Below, one piece after another: positions 6,498 through 14,410 of a DNA stretch of 21,918 nucleotides. How positions within the stretch are numbered: the first letter of the stretch is position 1; each line of letters starts with the position of its first letter. The notes under the pieces are model-generated. The model worked only from the letters and a program-made list of their open reading frames with translations. It was not told the origin of the DNA and searched no databases. The position numbers were made by a program, and so were the translations under genes. This stretch comes from an uncultured Clostridium sp. (lineage in GTDB: Bacteria; Bacillota; Clostridia; Lachnospirales; Lachnospiraceae), in the NCBI GenBank assembly GCA_937902905.1, contig CALELW010000271.1, positions 1 to 21,918 of the forward strand. The letters run 5' to 3'.

Positions 6498-6542
6498 AAA
6501 AAGATACCTGACTGGTGGTTTGTTCCGGTCTGGTATCTTTTT
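6498..6542 (+). terminator. Terminator after the chemoreceptor gene
   Basis: AAAAAGATACC (6498-6508) pairs with GGTATCTTTTT (6532-6542), 11 bp, with a further GACTGG/CCGGTC stem inside (6510-6515/6525-6530). The A run on one side and T run on the other let it work in both directions. Confidence 0.85.
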
Positions 6543-6552
6543 AATATAAGAT

Positions 6553-6587
6553 AATAAAACAGCCTTCGCATCATCGGATGGAAGGCT
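6553..6587 (-). terminator. Terminator of argG
   Basis: AGCCTTC (6561-6567) pairs with GAAGGCT (6581-6587), with an inner CATC/GATG stem. On the minus strand it is followed by GTTTTATT (6553-6560). It lies 28 bp past the argG stop codon, as expected for its terminator. Confidence 0.75.
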
Positions 6588-6614
6588 ATTTTGGTATTTA
6601 CAACAATACGGTTA

Positions 6615-7838
6615 TTATTTATTATTCTTTTCTACTTCTGCCATCTTCATTGCACGAACTTTGGTAGAAAGACCAAAGAGGTTGATGAAACCTTCTGCAT
6701 CATGATGGTCATACAAATCACCGGTTGTGAAACTTGCAATGCTTTCATTGTACAAGCTGTATGGTGAAGTAGTTCCGGCTTTGATAATGTTTCCTTTGTA
6801 CAGTTTGAATTTAACTTCGCCGGTTACATATTTCTGTGTGGATTCGATAAATGCCTGAACTGCCTCGCGGAGAGGGGAGAACCATTTACCTTCGTAACAA
6901 ATCTGAGCAAGTTTGTTACCCATATCCATTTTCAATGTTGTTGTATCGCGGTCAAGGATTAATTCTTCCAGCTGCTGATGAGCTTCATAAAGAATTGTTC
7001 CGCCAGGAGTCTCATAAACACCACGGGATTTCATTCCAACAACACGGTTTTCTACGATATCAACAATACCGATACCATGTTTTCCACCTAACTCATTCAG
7101 AGTGCGGATAATATCGGAAACTTTCATTTCTTTTCCGTTTACGCTCTTAGGAACACCGGCTTCAAATGTCATAGTTACATATTCGCCTTCATCCGGTGCT
7201 TTTTCCGGTGTAGTACCAAGAACTAGAAGATGATCGAAGTTTGGCTCGTTTGCCGGGTCTTCCAATTCAAGACCTTCATGGCTGATGTGCCACAAGTTAC
7301 GGTCACGGCTGTAACTGGAATCTGCGGAGAATGGAAGGTCAATTCCATGAGCTTTGCAGTATTCAATTTCGGATTCACGGGAATCCATTGTCCATTTATC
7401 ACTTCTCCAAGCTGCGATAATCTTCAAATCCGGAGCAAGTGCTTTGATACCGAGTTCGAAACGGATCTGGTCATTTCCTTTTCCGGTAGCACCATGGCAG
7501 ATAGCAGTAGCGCCTTCTTTTCTTGCAATCTCAACAAGACGTTTTGCAATAACCGGACGAGCCATCGAAGTACCAAGAAGGTATTTGTTCTCATATACAG
7601 CATGAGCCTGTACACAAGGAACTACATATTCATCACAGAACTCATCAACAACATCCTCAATGTAAAGTTTGGATGCGCCACAGAATTTAGCTCTCTCTTC
7701 CAGACCGTCCAATTCTTCACCCTGTCCACAATCGATGCAGACACAGATAACTTCATAATCAAAATTCTCTTTAAGCCATGGAATAATTGCTGTTGTATCC
7801 AGGCCGCCGGAATAAGCTAAAATAACTTTTTCTTTCAT
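6615..7838 (-). CDS. argG: Argininosuccinate synthase ArgG
   Basis: 407 residues, normal for the family. It joins citrulline and aspartate using ATP to give argininosuccinate, the next-to-last step of arginine synthesis. The PP-loop ATP site SGGLDTT is at 10-16 (VILAYSGGLDTT). The HISHEG and EDPANEPN region, the SRGVYETPGG segment and a full-length C-terminal oligomerisation part are present. ATG 7838 is preceded on the minus strand by GGAGG with 7 nt between; the frame is open 18 codons further upstream but without support. It diverges from argC with a shared regulatory region. argH, its usual partner, is not in the window. Confidence 0.96.
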   Translation of the reverse strand: MKEKVILAYSGGLDTTAIIPWLKENFDYEVICVCIDCGQGEELDGLEERAKFCGASKLYIEDVVDEFCDEYVVPCVQAHAVYENKYLLGTSMARPVIAKRLVEIARKEGATAICHGATGKGNDQIRFELGIKALAPDLKIIAAWRSDKWTMDSRESEIEYCKAHGIDLPFSADSSYSRDRNLWHISHEGLELEDPANEPNFDHLLVLGTTPEKAPDEGEYVTMTFEAGVPKSVNGKEMKVSDIIRTLNELGGKHGIGIVDIVENRVVGMKSRGVYETPGGTILYEAHQQLEELILDRDTTTLKMDMGNKLAQICYEGKWFSPLREAVQAFIESTQKYVTGEVKFKLYKGNIIKAGTTSPYSLYNESIASFTTGDLYDHHDAEGFINLFGLSTKVRAMKMAEVEKNNK

Positions 7839-7880
7839 AATAGAACCTCCGTATGTATTTTTTGGTATTAACCTTTCTCT

Positions 7881-7909
7881 AATATACACCACAAGTGAAT
7901 ATTATGCAA
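7881..7909 (-). promoter_or_regulatory. argG promoter with possible imperfect ARG box
   Basis: On the minus strand TTGCAT (7904-7909) and TATATT (7881-7886) are 17 bp apart. The -35 overlaps TGCATAATATTCA (7896-7908, minus strand), which resembles one side of an ArgR operator but is one base short of the 18-bp consensus spacing. The promoter is likely; the operator is tentative. Confidence 0.55.
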
Positions 7910-7959
7910 GCATAAAATCAATTATTTTCAAAGAATGACGAATAAATTCCAGTTTGCTA

Positions 7960-7988
7960 TTGCATATTTATCGGAAAAGATGTATAAT
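7960..7988 (+). promoter_or_regulatory. Promoter of argCJBD
   Basis: TTGCAT (7960-7965) and TATAAT (7983-7988) with a 17-bp spacer form a strong sigma-A promoter, starting near 7995. Around the -35, TGCATATTTATC (7961-7972) matches the first two thirds of an ARG box. A second TATAAT lies 20 bp downstream (8003-8008) within a direct repeat of TGTATAATA, but it has no -35 at the right distance. Confidence 0.65.
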
Positions 7989-8007
7989 AATTGAGGTTTG
8001 TGTATAA

Positions 8008-8025
8008 TATGTATAAATATGCATA
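8008..8025. promoter_or_regulatory. ARG box (ArgR operator)
   Basis: TATGTATAAATATGCATA fits every position of the ArgR operator consensus TNTGNATWWWWATNCANA. It begins about 13 bp after the predicted argC transcription start and 53 bp before the argC start codon, so bound ArgR-arginine would block promoter clearance. No argR gene is in the window; the assignment rests on the consensus match and the location between argG and argC. Confidence 0.75.
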
Positions 8026-8077
8026 AATGATGAATAAAAAGTGTGAGCTGCCAAAGTACGGCGGAATGGAGGATGCT

Positions 8078-9118
8078 ATGATAAAGGCTGGAATTATCGG
8101 TGCTACAGGGTACGCAGGACAGGAATTGGTTCGATTATTATTGCAGCACAAAGAAGTTGAAATTGTATGGTATGGTTCGAGAAGTTACGTGGATAAGAAA
8201 TTTAGTTCCGTTTTTGGAAATGTTTTTCAGATTGTAGAAAATATATGTAAAAGTGATGATTTACATACTTTGGCAAAAGAGGCAGATGTAATTTTTACCG
8301 CAACGCCGCAGGGATATTTGGCAGGTGTTTTGGATGATGAAATCCTTTCTCAGGCTAAGGTAATTGATTTAAGTGCTGATTACCGAATAAAAGATGTTGC
8401 TGTTTATGAAAAATGGTACGGCATCACACATAAAAGCCCTCAGTATTTGGAGGAGGCTGTATACGGATTGTGTGAGTTAAACCGCGAGCAGGTTAAAAAG
8501 GCACGCTTAATTGCTAATCCGGGATGCTATCCAACATGTTCAACACTTTCGGTTGCACCGCTTGCTAGAGAAGGACTGATTGATATGGATACGTTAATTA
8601 TTGATGCAAAATCCGGAACATCAGGAGCAGGAAGAGGTGCAAAAGTTCCAAATCTTTACTGCGAAGTAAATGAAAATATTAAGGCATATGGAGTTGCGAC
8701 GCACCGTCACACACCGGAGATTGAAGAACAGCTTTCCTATATTAGTGGAAAAGATGTTACACTCAATTTTACCCCGCATCTGATTCCGATGAACCGTGGT
8801 ATTTTGATTACGGCATATGCAAAATATAAAGAAGGTGTGACAAAGGAGCAGATTCGAGAGGCTTATGTGAAAGCTTATCAGGATGAATATTTTGTCCGTG
8901 TACTGGATGAGGGTGTGTGTCCGGAGACTAAATGGGTTGAGGGAAGCAACTTTGTCGATGTAAATGTAAAAGTTGACGAGCGCACACACCGCGTGATTAT
9001 GATGGGAGCAATGGATAATATTACAAAAGGTGCTGCCGGACAGGCAGTTCAGAACATGAATCTGATGTTTGGATTCGATGAAGCGGAAGGCCTTCGGCTT
9101 GTGCCGATGGTTCCGTAA
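8078..9118 (+). CDS. argC: N-acetyl-gamma-glutamyl-phosphate reductase ArgC
   Basis: 346 residues. It reduces N-acetylglutamyl phosphate to the semialdehyde with NADPH, the third step of arginine synthesis. The N-terminal nucleotide-binding motif is GIIGATGYAGQEL (5-17), and the catalytic cysteine is Cys150 in ANPGCYPT. The conserved KSGTSGAGR segment and a histidine-containing THRHTPE follow. The start ATG 8078 lies 5 nt after GGAGG (8068-8072); in-frame ATGs at 8027 and 8030 lack a binding site and sit next to the ARG box. It is the first gene of argC-argJ-argB-argD; argJ starts 14 bp after its stop. Confidence 0.96.
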   Translation: MIKAGIIGATGYAGQELVRLLLQHKEVEIVWYGSRSYVDKKFSSVFGNVFQIVENICKSDDLHTLAKEADVIFTATPQGYLAGVLDDEILSQAKVIDLSADYRIKDVAVYEKWYGITHKSPQYLEEAVYGLCELNREQVKKARLIANPGCYPTCSTLSVAPLAREGLIDMDTLIIDAKSGTSGAGRGAKVPNLYCEVNENIKAYGVATHRHTPEIEEQLSYISGKDVTLNFTPHLIPMNRGILITAYAKYKEGVTKEQIREAYVKAYQDEYFVRVLDEGVCPETKWVEGSNFVDVNVKVDERTHRVIMMGAMDNITKGAAGQAVQNMNLMFGFDEAEGLRLVPMVP

Positions 9119-9132
9119 AGGAGGAAAATACG

Positions 9133-10353
9133 ATGAATACAATAGAAGGCGGCGTTACCGCAGCAAAAGGATTTATGGCGGCGAGCGCAGAGGCAGGAAT
9201 TAAATATAAAAACCGTACAGATATGGCACTTGTTTATACAGAAAGCCCGGCGGTCTGTGCAGGAACTTTTACAACGAACGTAGTAAAGGCGGCACCGGTC
9301 TGGTGGGATAAAGAAATTGTTGAGAGTAAAAAGGATGTTCATGCAGTTGTATTGAACAGCGGAATTGCCAATGCATGTACCGGAGGAGAAGGAAAAGAAA
9401 TTAACGAGTACATGGCTTCACAAATTGCAGAGGTACTTGGTGTTTCGACAAAAGAGGTTTTGACCGCTTCAACCGGTGTTATCGGAATGCAGATAAAGAA
9501 AGAACCGATACAAAAAGGTGCAAAGCTTTTAAAGGATGCACTGGCAGATACGAAAGAAGCAGGTCTGCTTGCGGCAAAGGCAATTATGACAACGGACACC
9601 GTTCCGAAGGAAGCGGCAGCCAGTTTTGATGTGGACGGAGTAACCGTAACAGTTGGCGGCATGAGCAAAGGTTCCGGTATGATTCACCCAAATATGGCAA
9701 CAATGCTTAGCGTTACGACAACAGATGCAAAAATTTCACATGACTTACTGCAGAAAATGGTTTCAGAAATTGTATCGGATAGTTTTAATATGATTTCGGT
9801 TGACCGCGATACATCAACAAATGATACATATCTGGTACTTGCTAATGGCGAATCCGGTGTTGAAATCAAAGCAGGAACAAATGAATATGTAAAATTCAAA
9901 GAGGCACTGAGTTATGTGGCAACCGATCTGGCAAAACAGATGGCGGCAGACGGAGAAGGCTGCACGAGGCTGATGGAAGTAAAAGCAGTTCACTGTAAGA
10001 ATAAAGAAGAGGCAAAGATTTTTAGTAAATCGGTTGTGACATCCAATCTGGTGAAAGCAATGGTATTTGGCAAGGATGCGAACTGGGGACGTGTTTTGTG
10101 TGCACTGGGGTATTCCGGCGCAGACTTTGACCCGGATGTAATCGATTTGATTTTGGAAGCTGAGGATGAGCAGATTGTTTTAGTAAAAGATGGTGTGCCG
10201 ACAGATTACAGTGAAGATGAAGCAACTATTCTATTAGGGAAAGATGCGGTTACATTTATTTGCGACATGAAGCAGGGCGATGCATCGGCAACTGCCTGGG
10301 GATGCGATTTGACTTATGATTATGTAAAAATAAATGGCGATTACAGAAGTTAG
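9133..10353 (+). CDS. argJ: Glutamate N-acetyltransferase / ornithine acetyltransferase ArgJ
   Basis: A 406-residue precursor that cuts itself into alpha and beta chains. It transfers acetyl from N-acetylornithine to glutamate, recycling the acetyl group; many homologues also use acetyl-CoA. The cleavage and catalytic threonine is Thr190 in HPNMATML. The GMSKGSGMIHPN motif precedes it, and the oxyanion-hole threonines are in TASTGVIG (111-118). AAAGGAGG precedes ATG 9133. With argB and argD alongside and no argA-type synthase seen, a cyclic arginine pathway is expected. Whether it is mono- or bifunctional cannot be read from the sequence. Confidence 0.95.
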   Translation: MNTIEGGVTAAKGFMAASAEAGIKYKNRTDMALVYTESPAVCAGTFTTNVVKAAPVWWDKEIVESKKDVHAVVLNSGIANACTGGEGKEINEYMASQIAEVLGVSTKEVLTASTGVIGMQIKKEPIQKGAKLLKDALADTKEAGLLAAKAIMTTDTVPKEAAASFDVDGVTVTVGGMSKGSGMIHPNMATMLSVTTTDAKISHDLLQKMVSEIVSDSFNMISVDRDTSTNDTYLVLANGESGVEIKAGTNEYVKFKEALSYVATDLAKQMAADGEGCTRLMEVKAVHCKNKEEAKIFSKSVVTSNLVKAMVFGKDANWGRVLCALGYSGADFDPDVIDLILEAEDEQIVLVKDGVPTDYSEDEATILLGKDAVTFICDMKQGDASATAWGCDLTYDYVKINGDYRS

Positions 10354-10366
10354 AGAGGACAAAAAG

Positions 10367-11269
10367 ATGGAAGATAAGATGAAAGAAGTTGTACTTAAGG
10401 CGGAAACGCTGATTGAGGCGCTGCCTTACATCCGTGATTTTAACGGGAAAAAAGTAGTTGTAAAATACGGCGGAAGTGCTATGTTAGATGAAAAATTGCA
10501 GGAATCAGTGATTAAAGATGTTGCTTTATTGAAACTGGTTGGTATGCAGCCGATTATCGTTCACGGCGGAGGAAAAGAAATCAGCAAATGGCTTGGCTAT
10601 ATGGGAAAAGAGAGCGAATTTGTAGAAGGACTGCGTGTGACAGATGCTGATACGATTGAAGTAGCAGAAATGGTTTTAAATAAGGTAAATAAGCATTTAG
10701 TCCAGATGATGGAGAAACTCGGAGTAAAGGCAGCCGGAATCAGCGGAAAAGACGGCGGCACAATGCTTTGTGAGAAAAAAACAGCTGGTGGCAGAGATAT
10801 CGGTTTTGTGGGAAAAGTAAAATCCGTTAATTCCGATTTGATTGACACTTTGATTGCCAAAGATTTTATTCCGATTATTGCACCGATTGGTATGGATGAA
10901 AATTATCAGGCATATAACATCAATGCCGATGATGCGGCAAGTGCAGTCGCAAAATGTATTCATGCAGAAAAACTGGCATTTATGACGGATATTGAGGGTG
11001 TCTGCAAAGACCCGAAAGACCCGGAAACGTTGATTTCTGTATTGACAACCGATGAGGCAAAACAGTTAATTGAGGATGGAACCATTGGCGGTGGTATGAT
11101 TCCGAAAATAACAAACTGTGTGGAAGGGGTAGAAGAAGGCGTAAGCCGTGTCCATATTCTGGATGGACGCAGACAGCATTGTCTGCTGCTTGAGTTCTTT
11201 ACCAAAAAAGGTATTGGTACAGCAATTATTGATAACCACACAACATTGTATCCGCATGAGCAGGATTAG
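10367..11269 (+). CDS. argB: Acetylglutamate kinase ArgB
   Basis: 300 residues of the amino-acid kinase family. It phosphorylates N-acetylglutamate with ATP. Motifs: KYGGSAM (33-39), HGGGKEIS (66-73), GISGKDGG (124-131) and GGGMIPK (241-247). The roughly 30-residue N-terminal segment before KYGGSAM, including EALPYIRDF, resembles the extra helix of hexameric, arginine-inhibited kinases, so feedback inhibition by arginine is likely (inference). ATG 10367 follows GAGAGG by 8 nt; an in-frame ATG at 10334 inside argJ has no clear binding site. It lies 13 bp after argJ and 15 bp before argD. Confidence 0.95.
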   Translation: MEDKMKEVVLKAETLIEALPYIRDFNGKKVVVKYGGSAMLDEKLQESVIKDVALLKLVGMQPIIVHGGGKEISKWLGYMGKESEFVEGLRVTDADTIEVAEMVLNKVNKHLVQMMEKLGVKAAGISGKDGGTMLCEKKTAGGRDIGFVGKVKSVNSDLIDTLIAKDFIPIIAPIGMDENYQAYNINADDAASAVAKCIHAEKLAFMTDIEGVCKDPKDPETLISVLTTDEAKQLIEDGTIGGGMIPKITNCVEGVEEGVSRVHILDGRRQHCLLLEFFTKKGIGTAIIDNHTTLYPHEQD

Positions 11270-11284
11270 GAAGGAGCATGTGAT

Positions 11285-12466
11285 ATGAAACAGATGATAG
11301 ATGAATCAGAACAGTATTTAGTTCATTCGTATAACCGTTATCCGGTTGTATTAGACCATGGAGAAGGCGTGAAATTATACGATACAGACGGAAAAGAGTA
11401 TTTGGATTTTGGTGCCGGAATTGCCGTTTGTGCATTGGGCTATGGGGAAAAGGAATACACAGATGCTTTGAAAGCGCAGATTGATAAAGGAATTCATTTT
11501 TCCAACTATTTTTATTCGGAGCCATTATTGCAGGCAGCCAAAGGTCTTGCAAAAGCAACTGGACTTGACCGTGTATTTATGGCAAACAGCGGTACGGAGG
11601 CAAATGAGGGCGCTTTGAAAATGGCACGAAAATATGCCATTATGCAGGGACATGAAAATCGGCATGAGATTATCTCGATGAATAAAGCATTTCACGGACG
11701 AAGCATGGGAGCATTGTCCGTTACCGGTACAGCAAAATACAGAGAGCCGTTTGAACCGATGTTACAGGGGGTTACATTTGCGGATTACAACGATTTAGAG
11801 AGTGTAAAAGCAGCGGTTACAGAAAATACATACGCCATTATTGTGGAAGCCGTTCAGGGTGAAGGTGGAATTTATCCTGCCAATGCTGAATTTTTACAGG
11901 GAATCCGCAAATTGTGCGATGAAAATGACATCATTATGATTTGTGATGAAATTCAGTGTGGTATGGGACGTTCCGGTAAGATGTTTGCGTACCAGAAATA
12001 CGATATTGTGCCGGATATTGTGACGATGGCAAAGGGAATCGGAAATGGTATTACAGTAGGCGCAATCGCGGCAAAAGAAGAAGTGGCAAAATGCCTTGTG
12101 CCGGGAGACCATGGCACGACATTTGGTGGAAATCCACTTGCCTGCGCAGCAGTAGCAAAGACACTGGAAATCTTTGAAAAAAGAGAAATTCCAAACCATG
12201 TGGAAGAAGTTGGAGAGTATCTTCACGAATGTCTGCAGAAATTGGTGGAGAAAAAAGAAATTGCCATTGAGACGCGTGGTATGGGACTGATGCGTGGTTT
12301 GGAACTTTCGGTTCCTGCCGGTCCTTATATTACAAAAGCATTGGAAAAAGGCGTTATTTTTATGAGCGCAGGCGCAAATGTAATTCGTTTTATCCCACCG
12401 CTTGTCATTGAAAAAAGTGATGTAGACAAAATGATTACAATTTTAGATTCTGTTCTGGATGATTAA
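11285..12466 (+). CDS. argD: Acetylornithine aminotransferase ArgD
   Basis: 393 residues, a fold-type I, class III aminotransferase. It converts N-acetylglutamate semialdehyde to N-acetylornithine with glutamate as amino donor. The PLP lysine is Lys250 in MAKGIGNG. The PLP phosphate-binding NSGTEANE is at 101-108, FHGRSMGALS at 136-145, and the PLP-ring aspartate is in ICDEIQCGMGR (219-229). AAGGAG precedes ATG 11285. Relatives act on succinyl-ornithine or 4-aminobutyrate, but the position after argCJB settles the role. It is the last arg gene of the operon. Confidence 0.95.
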   Translation: MKQMIDESEQYLVHSYNRYPVVLDHGEGVKLYDTDGKEYLDFGAGIAVCALGYGEKEYTDALKAQIDKGIHFSNYFYSEPLLQAAKGLAKATGLDRVFMANSGTEANEGALKMARKYAIMQGHENRHEIISMNKAFHGRSMGALSVTGTAKYREPFEPMLQGVTFADYNDLESVKAAVTENTYAIIVEAVQGEGGIYPANAEFLQGIRKLCDENDIIMICDEIQCGMGRSGKMFAYQKYDIVPDIVTMAKGIGNGITVGAIAAKEEVAKCLVPGDHGTTFGGNPLACAAVAKTLEIFEKREIPNHVEEVGEYLHECLQKLVEKKEIAIETRGMGLMRGLELSVPAGPYITKALEKGVIFMSAGANVIRFIPPLVIEKSDVDKMITILDSVLDD

Positions 12467-12498
12467 AAACGGATGAATAATTGCACCTTTCTTGGGAA

Positions 12499-12530
12499 AA
12501 CTTTACGGTAGAATCGATTACCGTGAAGTT
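12499..12530 (+). promoter_or_regulatory. Dyad in the leader of the YdcZ-family gene
   Basis: AACTTTACGGTA (12499-12510) pairs with TACCGTGAAGTT (12519-12530) over 12 bp with one G-T pair and an 8-nt loop. No T run follows, so it is not a normal terminator. It ends four bases before the AAGGAGG binding site (12534-12540). It may be an operator, a transcript-processing site or a translational control element. No convincing promoter is seen between it and argD. Confidence 0.4.
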
Positions 12531-12547
12531 ACTAAGGAGGTGCTTTT

Positions 12548-12982
12548 ATGTTGGGGATTTTAGTGGCAGCCATTTCAGGTGCCATTATGAGTGTACAGGG
12601 CGTATTTAATGCCGAAGTGACGAAACAGACGAGTATCTGGCTGTCATCTGCATTTGTACAGATTAGTGCGTTTGTGGTCTGTGTACTGGCTTGGTTTATT
12701 ACCGGAAGAGATGGTGCAATCAGCAGTTTGTGGCATGTTTCGCCTAAATATATGCTGTTAGGTGGAGCGCTGGGTGCTTTTATTACTTATACGGTAATTT
12801 ACAGCATTAATGCGATTGGTCCTGCCCGCTCTGCGATGTTTATTGTATCGGTTCAGATTGTCATGTCGTATCTGATTGAACTTTTTGGTTTATTTGGGAT
12901 TGATAAACAGCCGTTTGAGTGGAGAAAGTGTATTGGCGTAGCTGCGATTGTTGCAGGAATTGCCATTTTCAAGTGGAAGTAA
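12548..12982 (+). CDS. YdcZ/DMT-family membrane protein
   Basis: A 144-residue, very hydrophobic protein with about five membrane helices, matching the half-sized DMT_YdcZ (DUF606) family of the drug/metabolite transporter superfamily. The N-terminal MSVQGVFNAEV and the C-terminal GVAAIVAGIAIF helices are typical. Such half-size proteins form dimers, or pairs with a second copy; the substrate is unknown. AAGGAGG lies 7 nt before ATG 12548. It follows argD by 81 bp in the same direction, so read-through from the arg operon is possible; a link to amino-acid export is conceivable but unsupported. Confidence 0.85.
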   Translation: MLGILVAAISGAIMSVQGVFNAEVTKQTSIWLSSAFVQISAFVVCVLAWFITGRDGAISSLWHVSPKYMLLGGALGAFITYTVIYSINAIGPARSAMFIVSVQIVMSYLIELFGLFGIDKQPFEWRKCIGVAAIVAGIAIFKWK

Positions 12983-13001
12983 AAAATAAGTAAATTTGCC
13001 A

Positions 13002-13030
13002 TTGTAAAAATGGGATAACATTGGTAAAAT
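13002..13030 (+). promoter_or_regulatory. Promoter of the comEA operon
   Basis: TTGTAA (13002-13007) and TAAAAT (13025-13030), spacer 17 bp, give a plausible sigma-A promoter starting near 13037. The predicted transcript would begin almost at the base of the hairpin that covers the comEA ribosome binding site. Confidence 0.5.
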
Positions 13031-13040
13031 AGTTAAGTAG

Positions 13041-13073
13041 CACTCTTTTTTTCCGGCCAGAAAGGAAAGAGTG
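13041..13073 (+). promoter_or_regulatory. Hairpin overlapping the comEA ribosome binding site
   Basis: CACTCTTT (13041-13048) pairs with AAAGAGTG (13066-13073), and CC (13053-13054) can pair with GG (13064-13065) beyond a four-T bulge. The 3' strand contains part of the AAAGGA binding site (13061-13066) and ends immediately before the ATG at 13074. When folded it should reduce ribosome access. Confidence 0.45.
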
Positions 13074-13691
13074 ATGAAAGATAACAAAAATAAGTTAAAA
13101 ATGGTTCTTTTGATTGGAACTTTCTTTTTATGCGGTGTTTTGTATTTTGCGCTAAATGCCGGTTCTAAAAAAGAAGCAGTTGTGACGGAATCGTTTGCTG
13201 ACCAGTCGGGAGAAACAAAGAGCAACAAAGAAACATCGGATTCAGAAACAGAAGCTGTGGTGTATATTTACATATGTGGCGAAGTGAAGAATCCGGGGGT
13301 ATATACTTTTGAAAAAGAGCCTCATTTTATCGATGTTGTGGAAAAAGCGGGCGGCTTTACCAAAAAAGCAGATAAACTTTCTGTTAATTTAGCAGAGGTT
13401 GTCAAGGATGGCACACAGCTTACGATTGCAAAGAAGGGGAAAAAGAAAGCCGCGCAAGAGGAACAAAGTTCCCACGGAATGTCATCAGCAGATGAAGCGG
13501 GTAAAATTAATCTAAACACCGCTTCCGCAGAACAACTGATGAAATTAAGCGGGATAGGGGAATCCAAAGCAGCACAGATTATTTCCTACCGGGAAAAAAA
13601 CGGTGCATTTAAGAAAATTGAGGACATTATGAACATTACCGGAATTAAAGAAGGAGTGTTCGGAAAAATCAAGGATGATATTACAGTATAA
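13074..13691 (+). CDS. comEA: Competence DNA-binding protein ComEA
   Basis: A 205-residue membrane-anchored protein that binds double-stranded DNA outside the cell for uptake. Parts: cytoplasmic basic start, one transmembrane helix about 9-28, acidic/serine linker, SLBB domain about 61-117 (CGEVKNPGVYTF), a second charged linker, and a C-terminal double helix-hairpin-helix domain about 142-204. The last contains INLNTASAEQL and LSGIGESKAAQII, which contact DNA. The start is ATG 13074, 7 nt after AAAGGA; GTG 13071 is too close to that site. comEC, its usual neighbour, lies 3.1 kb downstream beyond three signalling genes, all in the same direction with short gaps. Confidence 0.92.
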   Translation: MKDNKNKLKMVLLIGTFFLCGVLYFALNAGSKKEAVVTESFADQSGETKSNKETSDSETEAVVYIYICGEVKNPGVYTFEKEPHFIDVVEKAGGFTKKADKLSVNLAEVVKDGTQLTIAKKGKKKAAQEEQSSHGMSSADEAGKINLNTASAEQLMKLSGIGESKAAQIISYREKNGAFKKIEDIMNITGIKEGVFGKIKDDITV

Positions 13692-13697
13692 CTGTAA
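13681..13697. repeat. Short inverted repeat across the comEA stop
   Basis: TTACAGT (13681-13687) and ACTGTAA (13691-13697) form a 7-bp dyad with a 3-bp spacer over the comEA stop codon, 21 bp before the response-regulator start. It could be a regulator site, a weak processing hairpin, or chance. No T run of terminator type follows. Confidence 0.3.
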
Positions 13698-13717
13698 AAT
13701 TTGTGGAGGCAGAGCAG

Positions 13718-14410
13718 ATGGCAAAAAAAGTCTTAGTAGTGGATGATGAAAAATTAATCGTGAAAGGAATCCGTTTCAGCTTAGAGCAGGATGGAATGGA
13801 AGTGGACTATGCATATGATGGTGAGAGTGCCCTAGAGGCAGCTCACGAAAAAAAATATGATATTATTTTGTTAGATGTGATGTTACCAAAAATGTCAGGG
13901 TTTGAAGTTTGTCAGCAGATTCGGGAATTTTCAGATGTTCCGATTATTATGCTTACAGCAAAAGGCGATGACATGGATAAAATCCTTGGACTCGAATATG
14001 GAGCCGATGATTACATTACGAAACCATTTAATATTTTAGAGGTTAAGGCGAGAATCAAGGCGATTATTCGACGAAGCAGTAAGAAAAACCCAAAAGAATC
14101 CGATGGTTTGGAAGTTTATGGAAGCCTTAAGGTGGATTCGATGGGCAAACGTGTTTATATCAAGGATAAAGAAATTAGTCTGACAACACGTGAGTACGAA
14201 TTATTGAGTCTTTTGGTTCGTAATCCGAGAAAGATTTACAGCAGGGATAATCTGCTTCATGAAGTATGGGGAGCTGCTTATCCGGGTGATGCAAGAACCG
14301 TGGATGTTCATATCCGAAGACTTCGTGAAAAAATAGAAGAGACACCAAGCGATCCGGCATTTATACATACAAAATGGGGTGTTGGTTATTATTTCGAAAA
14401 TAAAGAGTAA
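13718..14410 (+). CDS. OmpR/PhoB-family response regulator
   Basis: A 230-residue transcription factor. The receiver domain (about 1-120) has the acidic pair in VVDDEK (8-12), the phosphorylated Asp53 in LLDVMLPKM, the conserved threonine in MLTAKGDD and the lysine in YITKPF. The C-terminal winged-helix DNA-binding domain (about 130-228) ends in the usual DVHIRRLREKIE and WGVGYYF. ATG 13718 is 8 nt after GGAGG; the frame opens at GTG 13703 within that site's neighbourhood. It is close to the PhoP/WalR/MtrA type but cannot be assigned to one. It overlaps the kinase gene by 32 bp and follows comEA by 26 bp. Confidence 0.94.
   Translation: MAKKVLVVDDEKLIVKGIRFSLEQDGMEVDYAYDGESALEAAHEKKYDIILLDVMLPKMSGFEVCQQIREFSDVPIIMLTAKGDDMDKILGLEYGADDYITKPFNILEVKARIKAIIRRSSKKNPKESDGLEVYGSLKVDSMGKRVYIKDKEISLTTREYELLSLLVRNPRKIYSRDNLLHEVWGAAYPGDARTVDVHIRRLREKIEETPSDPAFIHTKWGVGYYFENKE

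Noticed and set aside
7230..7820. 196-codon frame antisense to argG
   Set aside because: Fully inside argG, which is well conserved on the other strand; no start signal of its own.
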